Positions 9,388 to 18,703 of a stretch of DNA of 64,000 bases are shown here, in pieces; position 1 is the first letter of the stretch, and every line of letters begins with the position of its first letter. The stretch lies in NCBI GenBank assembly GCA_001642945.1, contig LGRT01000023.1:62001-126000 (forward strand), written 5' to 3'. Below the pieces are notes generated by a model. That model had not been told where the DNA came from, did not search any database, and was given only the letters and a program-made list of their open reading frames with translations. A program made the translations under genes and the position numbers. The DNA comes from Rhodobacteraceae bacterium SB2. Lineage in GTDB: Bacteria; Pseudomonadota; Alphaproteobacteria; Rhodobacterales; Rhodobacteraceae.

Positions 9388-9915
9388 TCAGTCTCTTTCG
9401 ACAGGCTTGGGGCAATCTTCGGGGGCGGTTTTCCCATCAAATACCACCTTGCCGCAGCGGTTAATCTTGGTCCAGGCAAAGCCCCGTCCATCCGGTAGGA
9501 TCGTCACGATGCGATCGATCCCGTAAGTCAAGTTTTCCACTGCTAAGAACGCGCGCGCTTTACCTTGTTCGATTTGCGCCCCTAAAAACGCGGCGTCAAA
9601 ACAGTCAAACCATTTTGGAGCCACTAGGGGTTCGGCTGTCTCAAGCGTCACAAATTTGCTTTGAAGCGCCACCAAAGGTTCAGAAGTTGTAAAACACGCC
9701 CGATACCGGATTGGCGAGCTGCCCGAGTCAATCGCCTGAAAATCTTGATAGGCGATCGGGGTCACTGCGCCGTCACCACGCCGGGTTAACACCACATCCG
9801 TTTCCCCATCTGCCACAACCTCATCGTAAAACGCATAGATCTGCAGGTAATAAATCGAAATACCCGCCACCATCGCGGCAAGGATAATGCTCAATGCAAG
9901 AAGTTTGCCAGTCAT
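9388..9915 (-). CDS. DUF6446 family membrane-anchored protein
   Basis: A 175-residue protein with one N-terminal membrane segment ([20 protein letters not shown]) and a predicted periplasmic remainder with three cysteines ([23 protein letters not shown]). It matches the small family found between glyQ and glyS in Rhodobacteraceae, annotated DUF6446; its function is unknown. The start at 9915 overlaps the glyQ stop as ATGA, and its stop is one base from glyS, so all three genes are translated as one unit. This retained position suggests selection for co-expression rather than a known role in glycylation. Confidence 0.85.
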   Translation of the reverse strand: MTGKLLALSIILAAMVAGISIYYLQIYAFYDEVVADGETDVVLTRRGDGAVTPIAYQDFQAIDSGSSPIRYRACFTTSEPLVALQSKFVTLETAEPLVAPKWFDCFDAAFLGAQIEQGKARAFLAVENLTYGIDRIVTILPDGRGFAWTKINRCGKVVFDGKTAPEDCPKPVERD

Positions 9916-10835
9916 TGTGTTTGGCCCCCAGCGGCGGTTAACACAAACGCATCGGCGCATTGCTTGGCCAGCGCGCGCACCCGGCCAATATAGGCTTGGC
10001 GTTCGGTGACCGAAATCACGCCCCGCGCATCCAACAGATTGAACAGATGGCTGGCCTTGATGCATTGATCATAGGCCGGATGCGCCATGATGATGCGCTT
10101 TTGGGTTTTTGGGTCAATATGCTCTTGCTCCAAAATCGCGGCGCATTCCGCCTCGGCCTCTTCAAAATGACGCAGCAATTGATCGGTATTGGCAACATCA
10201 AAATTCCACCGCGCATATTCTTCTTCGGTTTGTTTGAACACATCGCCATATGACAGATGGATCGGGGCATCCGGCGCGTTAAAGGGCATATCCATCACAT
10301 GATCGACGCCCAGCACATACATCGCCAATCGCTCTAAACCATAGGTCAATTCGCCCGAGACCGGGTGGCAATCATGCCCGCCAACCTGTTGAAAATAAGT
10401 AAATTGCGACACTTCCATCCCATCGCACCACACTTCCCAACCTAGCCCCCATGCGCCCAGGGTCGGGCTTTCCCAATCATCCTCGACAAACCGAATATCA
10501 TGCAGCGCCATATCAATGCCAATCGCTTCTAGCGAACCTAAATATAACGCCTGCAATTCGGGGGGGCTGGGCTTTATCAACACTTGATATTGATAATAAT
10601 GCTGCAACCGGTTCGGGTTTTCCCCATAGCGACCATCGGTGGGCCGCCGAGAAGGTTGCACATAGGCCGCTGCCCAAGGCCGCGCGCCCAGTGAACGCAA
10701 CGTGGTCGCCGGGTGAAACGTGCCCGCGCCCACTTCCATATCATAAGGTTGCATGATGGCGCAGCCTTGCGCTGCCCAATAGGCTTGCAGCCTAAGTATG
10801 ATATCTTGAAAACAACGCGGAGGCGATTGGGTCAT
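9912..10835 (-). CDS. glyQ: Glycyl-tRNA synthetase alpha subunit
   Basis: GlyQ is the catalytic class II subunit of the heterotetrameric glycyl-tRNA synthetase. The 307-residue length is typical. Family blocks are clear: [17 protein letters not shown] at the N-terminus, [69 protein letters not shown] and [19 protein letters not shown]. It is the first gene of the glyQ-DUF6446-glyS unit. The 224-bp region upstream separates it from a divergent gene and must hold its promoter; I could not fix the promoter elements. Confidence 0.97.
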   Translation of the reverse strand: MTQSPPRCFQDIILRLQAYWAAQGCAIMQPYDMEVGAGTFHPATTLRSLGARPWAAAYVQPSRRPTDGRYGENPNRLQHYYQYQVLIKPSPPELQALYLGSLEAIGIDMALHDIRFVEDDWESPTLGAWGLGWEVWCDGMEVSQFTYFQQVGGHDCHPVSGELTYGLERLAMYVLGVDHVMDMPFNAPDAPIHLSYGDVFKQTEEEYARWNFDVANTDQLLRHFEEAEAECAAILEQEHIDPKTQKRIIMAHPAYDQCIKASHLFNLLDARGVISVTERQAYIGRVRALAKQCADAFVLTAAGGQTQ

Positions 10836-11059
10836 GGGTTTGTATCTTTTTCATTGAGTTATGCGCCCGCCCTACCTAGGCAAAGCCGTGACAGGGGTCA
10901 ACAAACAAACGGAACATGGCGAGCTGAGCGCGTAAAAAGTCATTAAACTAGGCAAAAACTCTGCTTGAAAGGACTTTCCAAATAAGCGCTACTCCCTTAA
11001 ACAAAGAGCATCTTAAAATTGGACTATAAACCCAAACAGGGCAAGCAATAGGGGTCGCA

Positions 11060-12829
11060 GTGATTTTTTATCGGGTAGTATTATGGTGTGCCGTTTTGAG
11101 CATAACGTTTTCGAATTTTGTGATGGCCCAAACACCGGTTTGGATTCAAATCGAAACCCGGCCAAGCTTGCTTGAAATTGAAGATCGGGCACGGGCCTAT
11201 TCCGCCAAGCTGCCCAATATTAACGCCTTTTCGCTTGGATCAGGCTGGTATGTGATCGCGATGGGCCCGTTCAGCGAAGAAATTGCAGACGCGCAGCGGC
11301 GCGATTTGCAATCGCGCTTGGCCATTCCAAGTGATAGTTTCGTCACCTCCGGGTCGAGCTATGGGGCGCAAATCTGGCCAAGCAGCTTGCAAAGCGGAAG
11401 CGGTGTGGAAACGGCGACGCTAGCCCCACAAGACGGGACGGGTCGCACGCAACGCCGCATCATCACCGAACCGCTTAAGGATTCAAACGCGCAAATAGAT
11501 TTGGAAGACGAAACCCTGGAACAGGCGCGGCTAACAGAATCCCAATTGAGCATGCCCGAAAAGAAAAACCTACAAACCGCGCTGAAAAGCGAAGGCTATT
11601 ACACATCGGTTATTGATGGCCTATTCGGGCAAGGCACCCGCAGCTCTATGCAGGCATGGCAAGAGGATAACGGGTTTGACGCGACGGGGGTTTTAACCAG
11701 CCAACAAAGACAAGAGCTTTTGGCGCAATATAATGCGGTTCTTGAAGATCTTGATCTAAGGCTAATGACCGATCTAGAAGCCGGCATCAGCTTGAAAATG
11801 CCAATGGGCTTGGTGGAATTTGAACGCTATGCGCCTCCGCTTGCGCATTTCAAAGCCAAAGATGATAGCGCCGCGGCGATCTATCTGATTTCGCAAGCGG
11901 GCGATTCCAAAGCTTTGCGCGCCATCTATAAAGCCTTGGGATCAACCGAAATCATCCCCGAGAATGGACCACGCCGGCTTTATGATGACCGCTTTTCGAT
12001 CAGGGGCGAGGATCGTGCGATAATTTCTTTCGCGCAGGCCGAGTTGGTTGAGGGCAGCATAAAAGGCTTTGTTTTGGTATGGCCGGCGCAACAAAAAAGC
12101 CAGCAAAAGCGTTTATTGCGTGAAATGCGGCAAAGCTTTGGCGTGCTTAGCGGTGCGTTGGATCCCGATTTAGGGCGCGCCTATGGAGAGATGCCTGATC
12201 AAGTCTATGGGTTAAATACCAAAAAACCCATCTTTGTACGCTCGGGTATTTATGTATCAAATCAAGGCCATGTTCTGACAGATGCGTTGGATTTAACCCA
12301 ATGTGGCCGGGTCACGTTAGAAGATTCCTATGAGGCCAAGGTCTTGGCAATGGATATCAGCGGAAACGTGGCGTTGTTGCAGCCTCAAACGATGCTATCC
12401 CCCATTGCTGTTGCGAAATTTGCCCGGCGCGCCGCGGCGTTTGGCGATCCGCTTTTATTGGCAGGTCATTCTTTCGAAGGGCGCTTGGGCGGCGCCAGCG
12501 TTACAGCGGCAAAAATTGAAGATCTCAAGGGTCTTGGCGGAGAAGAGAATAGGCTCCGGCTCTCATTAGACGCGCTGCCCGGCGATGCCGGGGGGCCCTT
12601 GCTCGATCGCAGTGGTGCGGTGGCGGGATTGCTTTTGGCAACCCGGCCGGGAACGCGCAGTTTACCGGGCAAAACCCATCATGCTTTAAAAGCAGAACCG
12701 CTCAAAGAGCTTTTGTTCAATGCCGGATTGATCGCAAATACCGGGCTGTCCTCGGAGCCATTATTGGACGTTCAAATCACCCGCGCGGCCAGGCCACTTG
12801 CCGCTTTGGTCAGTTGTTGGGCCCAATAA
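11060..12829 (+). CDS. SPOR-like / peptidoglycan-binding protein with an inactive trypsin-like domain
   Basis: A predicted exported protein of 589 residues. A signal peptide (cleavage near VMAQ, residues 21-24) is followed by a SPOR-like stretch (about 26-95, containing WIQIETRPSL and WYVIAMGPF), a peptidoglycan-binding type 1 domain (about 165-222, GYYTSVIDGLFGQGTRSSM), a helical region, and a trypsin-like beta-barrel (about 385-560). In the barrel the serine motif reads GDAGGP (Ala510), the histidine motif reads LTDALDL and the aspartate motif reads SGNVALL, so all three triad residues appear missing. It probably acts as a periplasmic cell-wall binding protein. The GTG at 11060 is preceded by AGGGG. 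It is divergent from glyQ and convergent with the broken decarboxylase gene. Confidence 0.78.
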   Translation: MIFYRVVLWCAVLSITFSNFVMAQTPVWIQIETRPSLLEIEDRARAYSAKLPNINAFSLGSGWYVIAMGPFSEEIADAQRRDLQSRLAIPSDSFVTSGSSYGAQIWPSSLQSGSGVETATLAPQDGTGRTQRRIITEPLKDSNAQIDLEDETLEQARLTESQLSMPEKKNLQTALKSEGYYTSVIDGLFGQGTRSSMQAWQEDNGFDATGVLTSQQRQELLAQYNAVLEDLDLRLMTDLEAGISLKMPMGLVEFERYAPPLAHFKAKDDSAAAIYLISQAGDSKALRAIYKALGSTEIIPENGPRRLYDDRFSIRGEDRAIISFAQAELVEGSIKGFVLVWPAQQKSQQKRLLREMRQSFGVLSGALDPDLGRAYGEMPDQVYGLNTKKPIFVRSGIYVSNQGHVLTDALDLTQCGRVTLEDSYEAKVLAMDISGNVALLQPQTMLSPIAVAKFARRAAAFGDPLLLAGHSFEGRLGGASVTAAKIEDLKGLGGEENRLRLSLDALPGDAGGPLLDRSGAVAGLLLATRPGTRSLPGKTHHALKAEPLKELLFNAGLIANTGLSSEPLLDVQITRAARPLAALVSCWAQ

Positions 12830-12834
12830 ACCCG

Positions 12835-14395
12835 TCAATCGATATCAGGCGTTAGATGAATTAATGTGGGGCGGCCCGCGCAGAAAGCAGCCTCTATTAT
12901 ACCAGGCAAATCAGCCAGCAAGCTGGGCTTGCTGGCGGCGCATCCATAAGCTTCCGCCAAGGTTGAGAAATTCGGGTTTAACGCCTGCACAGCCTGAGGC
13001 GCAATTTGCGCAGAGATCATACTATCTTCAATTTCCTGCAGCTTGGTGTTGTCCCATAGGATAATCGGAAGCGATAATCCGAGCTCAGCTGCAACGCCCA
13101 ATTCCGGCAGGGAATATTGAAATCCGTAATCTCCGATAATCGCTGCCCTCGGCAAACCGGGGCGGCCAATCGCACCTCCAATAGCAGCGGGCAGCGCATA
13201 TCCCAAAGTTCCAAATCCTGTCGGATGATGCCAATGGCCCGGTTTCGACATCGGCCAAATTTCTTTTGCAAAATAGGCAAATTAGGTCATATCCGAAAAG
13301 ATCATCGTATCTTGGGGCAACGCAGCCTGCAGAGCCCGACAGATTGGTAGGATACCTGGGCGTTCCAAATCCACTTGCCGCTGCCAAGCTCGACGCTGCG
13401 TCTGGATCTGTTGCGCGCGCCAAACCGTTTGCGCTTTATGCCCCTGCAGCTGTGATAAAAGCGCGGGCACGAATGCCTCTGCCCGCATCAAAATTGCCAG
13501 CTCTGCTTGATGGCTGTCCGTCAACACCTCCGGGTCTAGATCCACCCGAATTAAAGGGGCCTTATGGCCCAGATCGGCGCGCCAAAGGTCGCCTTCGGAC
13601 AATTCGCTGCCGATCACCAAGACCAAATCCGCCGATCCAAGAACCGATTTCGCGCCGGAACGCGCCAGTAAAGATCCAAAATGAAGCGGATAAGCGCGAT
13701 CAACCACCCCCCGCCCTGCGTAAGTGGTAAAGCTTGCAGCATCCAGCTGCTGCAATAACGGCATCACGGAAACCGCGCGCGCGCGCGCCCCCCCTAAAAT
13801 AACCAACGGCTTTTTCGCCAAGCGCAGCATCTCGGCAGCTTTTTGCGATATCTCCCGCCACGGGCGCTGGGGCGCGGGGCAGCGGTTGCGCAGCCGGCGC
13901 GGCCAAAGACGTGATCGGTATCTGAATATGCTTGGGGCGCGGCCGCTGATGCGCAAATTCTGCAAAAGCCTGATCCATAAGGCGATAGACCTGCACGTCA
14001 GATTGCGCCAGTTCTGACCAATCGCAAACGGTTGCCGCGGCCGCAAGCTGGTCTTTCATCTGATGCAATTGACCCTTGCGGGTTTCGATATCATCCAAAC
14101 AGGACGAAAACATCAATAACGGCACGCTGTCCGAATAAGCTTGCCCCAAAGCCGTCATAATGTTGCACAGCCCAAGGCCGGTGATCACGAACGCAACGCC
14201 CGCGCGGCCCGTGGCCCGCGCATAGCCATCGGCCATAAACCCCGCCCCTTGTTCATGACGGGCCAGAATATGGCGCAGCCCGGCCTCTTCCAATTCGCGA
14301 TATAATTCTTGGTTATGCACCCCCGGAATTCCAAAAACCACATCGACACCCCGTGCTTTTAGAACATAAGAAATTTGCGTCCCAAGCGGCGCCAT
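12835..14395 (-). pseudogene. Broken TPP-dependent decarboxylase (acetolactate synthase superfamily)
   Basis: The full frame, when repaired, gives a ~520-residue TPP enzyme resembling proteins annotated as 5-guanidino-2-oxopentanoate decarboxylase. It has GIPGVHNQELYR and ARHEQGAGFMADGYARATG at the N-terminus, a central LVILGGARAR domain and a C-terminal TPP domain with GFGTLGYALPAAIGG and GDYGFQYSLPELG. Two lesions interrupt it: a one-base shift at a five-T run (13840-13844; four would restore ...DIAKAAEML...) and an in-frame TAA at 13282-13284 inside SDMT*FAYFAKE, one C-to-T change from CAA. The usual TGPG motif also reads TGLG. It begins 16 bp after trkH. One indel could be a sequencing error, but a second independent lesion argues for real decay. 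Confidence 0.85.
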
Positions 14396-14411
14396 AGATT
14401 TTTGCGCAATA

Positions 14412-15860
14412 TTACGCTCTCCAAAATTTTAGGGTTAGCAGCGTGTAAACCGCCAATAGCTCCAACCGCCCGATAAGCATGGCGATCGATAAAATCCACT
14501 TTGATGCATCATTCAAACCCGCAAAATTTCCTGCGGGTCCGATTTGATCCCCGAGCCCAGGGCCAATATTTGCCAAAGCTGCGCTGGCCGCAGATAGCGA
14601 CGTGATAAAATCGAGTCCCGTCAGGCCCAGAAGCGTTGCCACAACCGCCAAGGTTACCATAAACAGCATGAAAAAAGACATCACCGAGGTCAGCACATCT
14701 TCGTCAACTTTGCGGCCATCATAACGGGGTTGAAACACGCCGTTGGGCGATCGAATTCTGCGCAATTGGGTCGAGATAGATGCAAAGGCCAGTTGGTACC
14801 GAAAGATCTTGATGGAGCAGCTGGTGGAGCCAGCGCAACCTCCGATCAATCCAACAAGGAAAAACAGCGTGACCATAAATCCGCCCCATTGCATGTAATC
14901 CGCGCTTGTATATCCGGTGCCACTGATAATTGAGGTGATGTTGAACAGGGCTTTGCGCAGGGCTGTTGTCGCGAGCATATTGGTTTGCGACGTTAAAACG
15001 ATCCAACTGGTCAGCGCAATCAGCCCCAAGCCGATCAAAAATCCGCGGATTTGCCGGTCTTGTAGCAAAGCGGTTTTTTGCCCATTGATCAGTTGAACAT
15101 AGCGCACGAATGGCAGCGCCGCCAAAATCATAAAAACCACCGCCACGTATTCCGCCGCCCCTGAAAAAGCCGCAAATGAACGATCATAATTTGAAAATCC
15201 ACCCGTAGCGACGGTGGTCATCGCATGCACAGTGGCATCAAAGGCCGACAACCCAACTGCAAAATACGCCAAAGTGCAGGCCATCGTAATCGCGATATAG
15301 ATGATCGAAATCTGTATCGAGATGGTTGTGGCCCGTGGCAAGATCTTGCCCAAAGTATCAAAGGCCTCGGCTTTAAAAATTTGCATGCCACCAACGCGCA
15401 GTTCAGGCAGAAACACCATGGCCACAACGATAATCCCGATACCGCCCAACCATTGCAAAATACCCCGCCAAAGCAGCAGACCTTTAGGCAAATCTTCTAA
15501 TCCGGTAAACACCGTAGATCCGGTTGTTGTAAGCCCCGACATGGCCTCAAAGAACGCATCAACATAGCGGGCCTCGGTGGCTCCAAAGACAAAGGGCAGC
15601 GCGCCAAATAAAGGCAAAGCGACCCACACGCCCGTGGTTAACAAAAAGGTTTGTTGGATGCTAAGCCCTTGCTTAACCCCCGTTGAACAGCCCATAGCAA
15701 GCAAGCTGCCAAACAGGGCTGTCAGAATGCCACTATACATGAAAACAGGCCATTGGCCGCGGCCCTCGGCAATATCAACCAAGAGCGGGAACATCATTGA
15801 GGCGCCCAGAATGCCAAGAAGCATTCCAATCACATAGCCGACAGGTCGCAAATCGATCAT
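14412..15860 (-). CDS. trkH: Trk/Ktr-type potassium uptake membrane protein TrkH
   Basis: TrkH is the pore subunit of a K+ uptake system gated by TrkA in the cytoplasm. The 482-residue protein has the fourfold pore-loop repeat: TTTGSTV (about residue 110), TTVATGGFS (about 218), ISGTGYTS (about 312) and ANIGPGLG (about 433), each with the conserved filter glycine, among about ten membrane segments. The characteristic WLGGIGIIV and GGCAGST stretches are present. No trkA gene is in the window, so the regulatory subunit must be elsewhere. The broken TPP gene follows 16 bp downstream on the same strand. Confidence 0.95.
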   Translation of the reverse strand: MIDLRPVGYVIGMLLGILGASMMFPLLVDIAEGRGQWPVFMYSGILTALFGSLLAMGCSTGVKQGLSIQQTFLLTTGVWVALPLFGALPFVFGATEARYVDAFFEAMSGLTTTGSTVFTGLEDLPKGLLLWRGILQWLGGIGIIVVAMVFLPELRVGGMQIFKAEAFDTLGKILPRATTISIQISIIYIAITMACTLAYFAVGLSAFDATVHAMTTVATGGFSNYDRSFAAFSGAAEYVAVVFMILAALPFVRYVQLINGQKTALLQDRQIRGFLIGLGLIALTSWIVLTSQTNMLATTALRKALFNITSIISGTGYTSADYMQWGGFMVTLFFLVGLIGGCAGSTSCSIKIFRYQLAFASISTQLRRIRSPNGVFQPRYDGRKVDEDVLTSVMSFFMLFMVTLAVVATLLGLTGLDFITSLSAASAALANIGPGLGDQIGPAGNFAGLNDASKWILSIAMLIGRLELLAVYTLLTLKFWRA

Positions 15861-15917
15861 AGCGATGACGGTTGGACAATCAGGCCAATTCTGTCAAGAG
15901 CGGAAACGAAATTGCGC

Positions 15918-17009
15918 TTATCCGCTGTGAATTAAACTCGCGAGCATTTTGGGATCAAGCGAGGTTTGCGCGAAAGTACTGCCTTCGGTCAGTATAGACA
16001 CCGCGTCATGACTGTGCAGGCTTTCTTGGTGGCTGGCGATCACCCTGAAATCCCCAATGCGCCCATCCGCTTTCAGGCCAGCGCAAAACAAACGCGCCGC
16101 ATCTTCAACAAAAATCGGGTTGGCGGCATTCAATTCGGCAAAAGCTTGTTCATCTTCGCGCTTCACCATGACCTGGGTTTCCGTGGGCACCGCTTTACGG
16201 CATAGATCGATAATATCTTCGAACCATAAGCAGTCTTCGCCGCTCAGCACCACAGAGAGACGTGCCACTGAGCGCTGCGAATGCGGTGTCGCCAATTGGT
16301 TGCGTTCTTTTCGCGCATGTTCGCTCAATTCCAGTGAACAAGGGCATGTTGAGCTATACACATAATCCAAATGCAAAATCTTATTGCGCACGCCACCCTG
16401 ATCAACCAGTTCCAACGCGATATCATAATACTGATAGCCCTGCAGTCCCGAGCGCAAACTGTCCATTTTCATCGGGTAAGACAGACGCATCTGGATGCGC
16501 GCGTCAAAGCTTTCTAAATCGCTTTTGTAATCATCAAGCGCATGCTCCATCACATCAAAACTAAAACTTTTCTCAGCATGGCGGTAAAAACTGCGCATGA
16601 TCCGTGACATGTTGATGCCCTTTTTATCGGCATCAAGGCTGACTGTACCGGTGACCGATGTCTGCAAGGTCTGGTCTGAGCCATTGCGGGTTTGGTAACA
16701 AATCGGCAGCCGGAAATTTGAAATCCCAACATGCTGGATCTGCTGTTTCGCGCCGCGGATCAGCGCTGTGGGCCCGTTTTGCAAATCGGGCATACTGTCG
16801 CGATAAGCTTCATTGACCGTAAAATCAGAATTATAACTTGCGGAAAACTCAGGATATTGCTGAGGCAGTATCTGCGCAAGCAAGTCTGCATCCAGCGACG
16901 CAATTTCGGTTTCATCCGCGTGACCTACCCAGTTACGCAATATATCTAACGCCTCTTCAACGGCGTTTTGATCAGGCTGTGTGTTCACGTTCCGGGTATG
17001 AATATTCAT
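15918..17009 (-). CDS. folE2: GTP cyclohydrolase FolE2 (type IB)
   Basis: FolE2 (COG1469) converts GTP to 7,8-dihydroneopterin triphosphate, the first step of folate synthesis, replacing the zinc-dependent FolE. The protein is 363 residues from ATG 17009 (MNIHTRN), which follows AAAGGG; an ATG at 17027 is less well placed. Family marks include IGFSNFRLP-like ISNFRLP, KGINMSRIMRS, YSSTCPCSLELSEHARKE with the active-site cysteines, and PHSQRS. With folB and folP 12 kb away, most of the pterin branch is in this window. I looked for a zinc-regulator box upstream and saw none convincing. Confidence 0.93.
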   Translation of the reverse strand: MNIHTRNVNTQPDQNAVEEALDILRNWVGHADETEIASLDADLLAQILPQQYPEFSASYNSDFTVNEAYRDSMPDLQNGPTALIRGAKQQIQHVGISNFRLPICYQTRNGSDQTLQTSVTGTVSLDADKKGINMSRIMRSFYRHAEKSFSFDVMEHALDDYKSDLESFDARIQMRLSYPMKMDSLRSGLQGYQYYDIALELVDQGGVRNKILHLDYVYSSTCPCSLELSEHARKERNQLATPHSQRSVARLSVVLSGEDCLWFEDIIDLCRKAVPTETQVMVKREDEQAFAELNAANPIFVEDAARLFCAGLKADGRIGDFRVIASHQESLHSHDAVSILTEGSTFAQTSLDPKMLASLIHSG

Positions 17010-17123
17010 GCTATGCCCTTTTTGCATAAGATCGCGTTATAGATTGAAACCAAACAAGATCTTCATTTCATCATATCCTATACGGATGACCCACCTCGCT
17101 GGATCACTTTTGTCACTTTAACT

Positions 17124-18323
17124 TTACACATTACACGCGGCTTGAGCAGCTGCCAAGGCCTGTCGCAGATCATCAATCAAATCCTCACTATCTTCCAAAC
17201 CAATGCTGATCCGAATTAACCCAGCGCTGATACCTAAGTGCTGTTTCTGCTCGGCCGGTAGGCGATGATGCGTCGTCGTAGCAGGATGCGTCGCGATTGA
17301 TTTTGCATCTCCCAGATTATTTGAAATCAAAATAATTTGCAGCGCGTTCAAAAAGGCAAACGCCGCTCTCTGGCCACCTTTTAATTCAACCGAGATCAGC
17401 GTGCCACCTGTGCCAAGTTGCGCTTGCGCCAGCTCATATTGTGCATGCGCAGGATGCCCCGGATAGATCAATTGGGTTAAGGCTGAATGCTCCGATAGAT
17501 CTTGGGCAATCAAGGCCGCCGTTTCAGCTTGCGCCCGCACCCGCAATTCAATTGTTTCCAAACCTTTTAACATAACCCAAGCCGTGAACGGGCTCATCGC
17601 GCCGCCCGTATGCTTCATATAGGGCTCTATCGTACCCGAAATGAAATTAGCATCTGATAAAATCACGCCGCCAAGCATGCGCCCCTGCCCATCAATATGC
17701 TTGGTGGCTGAATAAATAACCACATCGGACCCCTGCTCCAAAGCCCGCGAAAAAACCGGCGTTGAAAACACATTATCCACCATCACCAACGCGCCGTTCG
17801 CATGCGCGATTTGCGCAACCTTTGACAGATCGATCACTTCCAAAGTCGGGTTTGAAATAGTCTCAAAAAACACCAATCTCGTATCCGCGCGCACCGCCTG
17901 CGCCCATTGCTCTAAATCGGTTCCATCAACAAAAGTGACCTCAACACCATTTTGTGGTAGGATTTCTTCCAAAATATAAAGGCAAGAGCCGAAAAGCGCG
18001 CGCGCCGCCACAACATGATCGCCCGCCTTCACCGTAGCCAGCAGCGCCCCACTGACCGCCGCCATACCAGAGGCGGTGGCAAAGGCTGCCTCGGCCCCTT
18101 CCAACAAAGCCACACGCTCTTGAAACATTGCCACAGTCGGGTTGCCATACCGCGCATAAATAAAATGACCCTCATCGTCGCCATCAAAGCGTTCTTGAGC
18201 TTGCTCGGCGCTGTCATAAACATAGCTTTGGGTTAAAAAAACCGCTTCGCTGACCTCATTAAACTGGCTGCGCCGATGGCCCGCATGCACCATTTTGGTG
18301 CGGCTTTTCAAACTCTTTTTCAT
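17124..18323 (-). CDS. metZ: O-succinylhomoserine sulfhydrylase MetZ
   Basis: MetZ is a PLP enzyme of the Cys/Met metabolism family that forms homocysteine directly from an activated homoserine and sulfide. The 399-residue protein has RYGNPT, ASGMAAV, FFETISNPTLEV, MVDNVFSTP and the PLP lysine in SATKHIDGQGR (Lys208), with the family C-terminus LIRISIGLEDSEDLIDDL. The start at ATG 18323 follows AGGAG at seven bases; the long upstream frame to 18509 covers a riboswitch and is rejected. Expression should fall when S-adenosylmethionine is plentiful because a SAM-II riboswitch lies in the leader. folE2 follows downstream on the same strand. Confidence 0.95.
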   Translation of the reverse strand: MKKSLKSRTKMVHAGHRRSQFNEVSEAVFLTQSYVYDSAEQAQERFDGDDEGHFIYARYGNPTVAMFQERVALLEGAEAAFATASGMAAVSGALLATVKAGDHVVAARALFGSCLYILEEILPQNGVEVTFVDGTDLEQWAQAVRADTRLVFFETISNPTLEVIDLSKVAQIAHANGALVMVDNVFSTPVFSRALEQGSDVVIYSATKHIDGQGRMLGGVILSDANFISGTIEPYMKHTGGAMSPFTAWVMLKGLETIELRVRAQAETAALIAQDLSEHSALTQLIYPGHPAHAQYELAQAQLGTGGTLISVELKGGQRAAFAFLNALQIILISNNLGDAKSIATHPATTTHHRLPAEQKQHLGISAGLIRISIGLEDSEDLIDDLRQALAAAQAACNV

Positions 18324-18395
18324 TATAAACTCCTGCCACATGCGCGGCGTCAAAATCCCCGTCAAACGCAGCCAAGCGAAAGGGGGGCTTTCTCC

Positions 18396-18455
18396 TGACC
18401 TTTTAGCGGAATATGTTTTACGTGGCCCGCAATCTGGACTCAAATCACCACTTGC
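18396..18455 (-). promoter_or_regulatory. SAM-II riboswitch in the metZ leader
   Basis: On the minus strand the leader reads GTGG-TGATTTGAG...ATTGCGGG-CCAC-GTAAAACAT...CCGCTAAAAGG. P1 is GTGG (18451-18448) with CCAC (18425-18422). The P1 loop segment GCGG (18430-18427) can pair with CCGC in the 3' tail (18409-18406), giving the H-type pseudoknot typical of SAM-II. The conserved TGATTT loop, the AAAACAT joining stretch and the GCTAAAAGG tail match what I remember of the family. SAM-II is known upstream of methionine genes in alphaproteobacteria. It ends ~73 bases before the metZ start. Confidence 0.88.
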
Positions 18456-18504
18456 CCGTGGGTACCCCAGCGCTCTATTTGGGTCAAGCATCAGAACCGA
18501 ATTT

Positions 18505-18526
18505 GGCAAGCTTTGCTAGGCTTGCC
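18505..18526. repeat. Inverted repeat upstream of the metZ riboswitch
   Basis: GGCAAGC (18505-18511) and GCTTGCC (18520-18526) form a perfect 7-bp inverted repeat with an 8-base spacer. It lies 50 bases upstream of the SAM-II aptamer in the divergent metZ/GST region, where it could be a regulator site near the metZ promoter. Function not established. Confidence 0.5.
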
Positions 18527-18619
18527 TGCGCGTATGCAGCCATGCCCGGCCTGAAACGCCAAATGGGGATGTTGGGGTTCCTTTATTTGCAGCATGGCGG
18601 ATCCCAACAAAGCGCGTTG

Positions 18620-18642
18620 CTTTGAAAATTCGCTTTTCAAAG
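18620..18642. repeat. Inverted repeat in the metZ/GST divergent region
   Basis: CTTTGAAAA (18620-18628) and TTTTCAAAG (18634-18642) form a perfect 9-bp palindrome with the 5-base centre TTCGC. It sits 11 bases upstream of the predicted -35 of the glutathione transferase gene, so it may be an operator for that promoter or a structured RNA end. No protein can be assigned. Confidence 0.5.
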
Positions 18643-18652
18643 GCGTTTATGC

Positions 18653-18683
18653 TTGCGGTGCAGAACAGGCCCTTACTATAAAT
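18653..18683 (+). promoter_or_regulatory. Predicted sigma-70 promoter of the glutathione transferase gene
   Basis: TTGCGG (18653-18658) and TACTAT (18675-18680) are spaced 16 bases; an overlapping TATAAA at 18678-18683 is an alternative -10. An AAGGAG ribosome site (18692-18697) and the GTG start at 18704 follow at normal distances. Confidence 0.5.
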
Positions 18684-18703
18684 ACGCATGCAAGGAGTGT
18701 ATC

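Noticed and set aside
9916-10065. N-terminal extension of the DUF6446 gene
   Set aside because: It lies inside glyQ; the ATGA overlap start gives the expected membrane-anchored N-terminus.
17010-17123. Possible zinc-regulator (Zur) box before folE2
   Set aside because: folE2 is zinc-regulated in some bacteria, but I found only an isolated CTATAAC half and no palindrome.
18324-18509. N-terminal extension of metZ by 62 codons
   Set aside because: The stretch is the SAM-II riboswitch leader; the ATG at 18323 has a good AGGAG and matches the family N-terminus.
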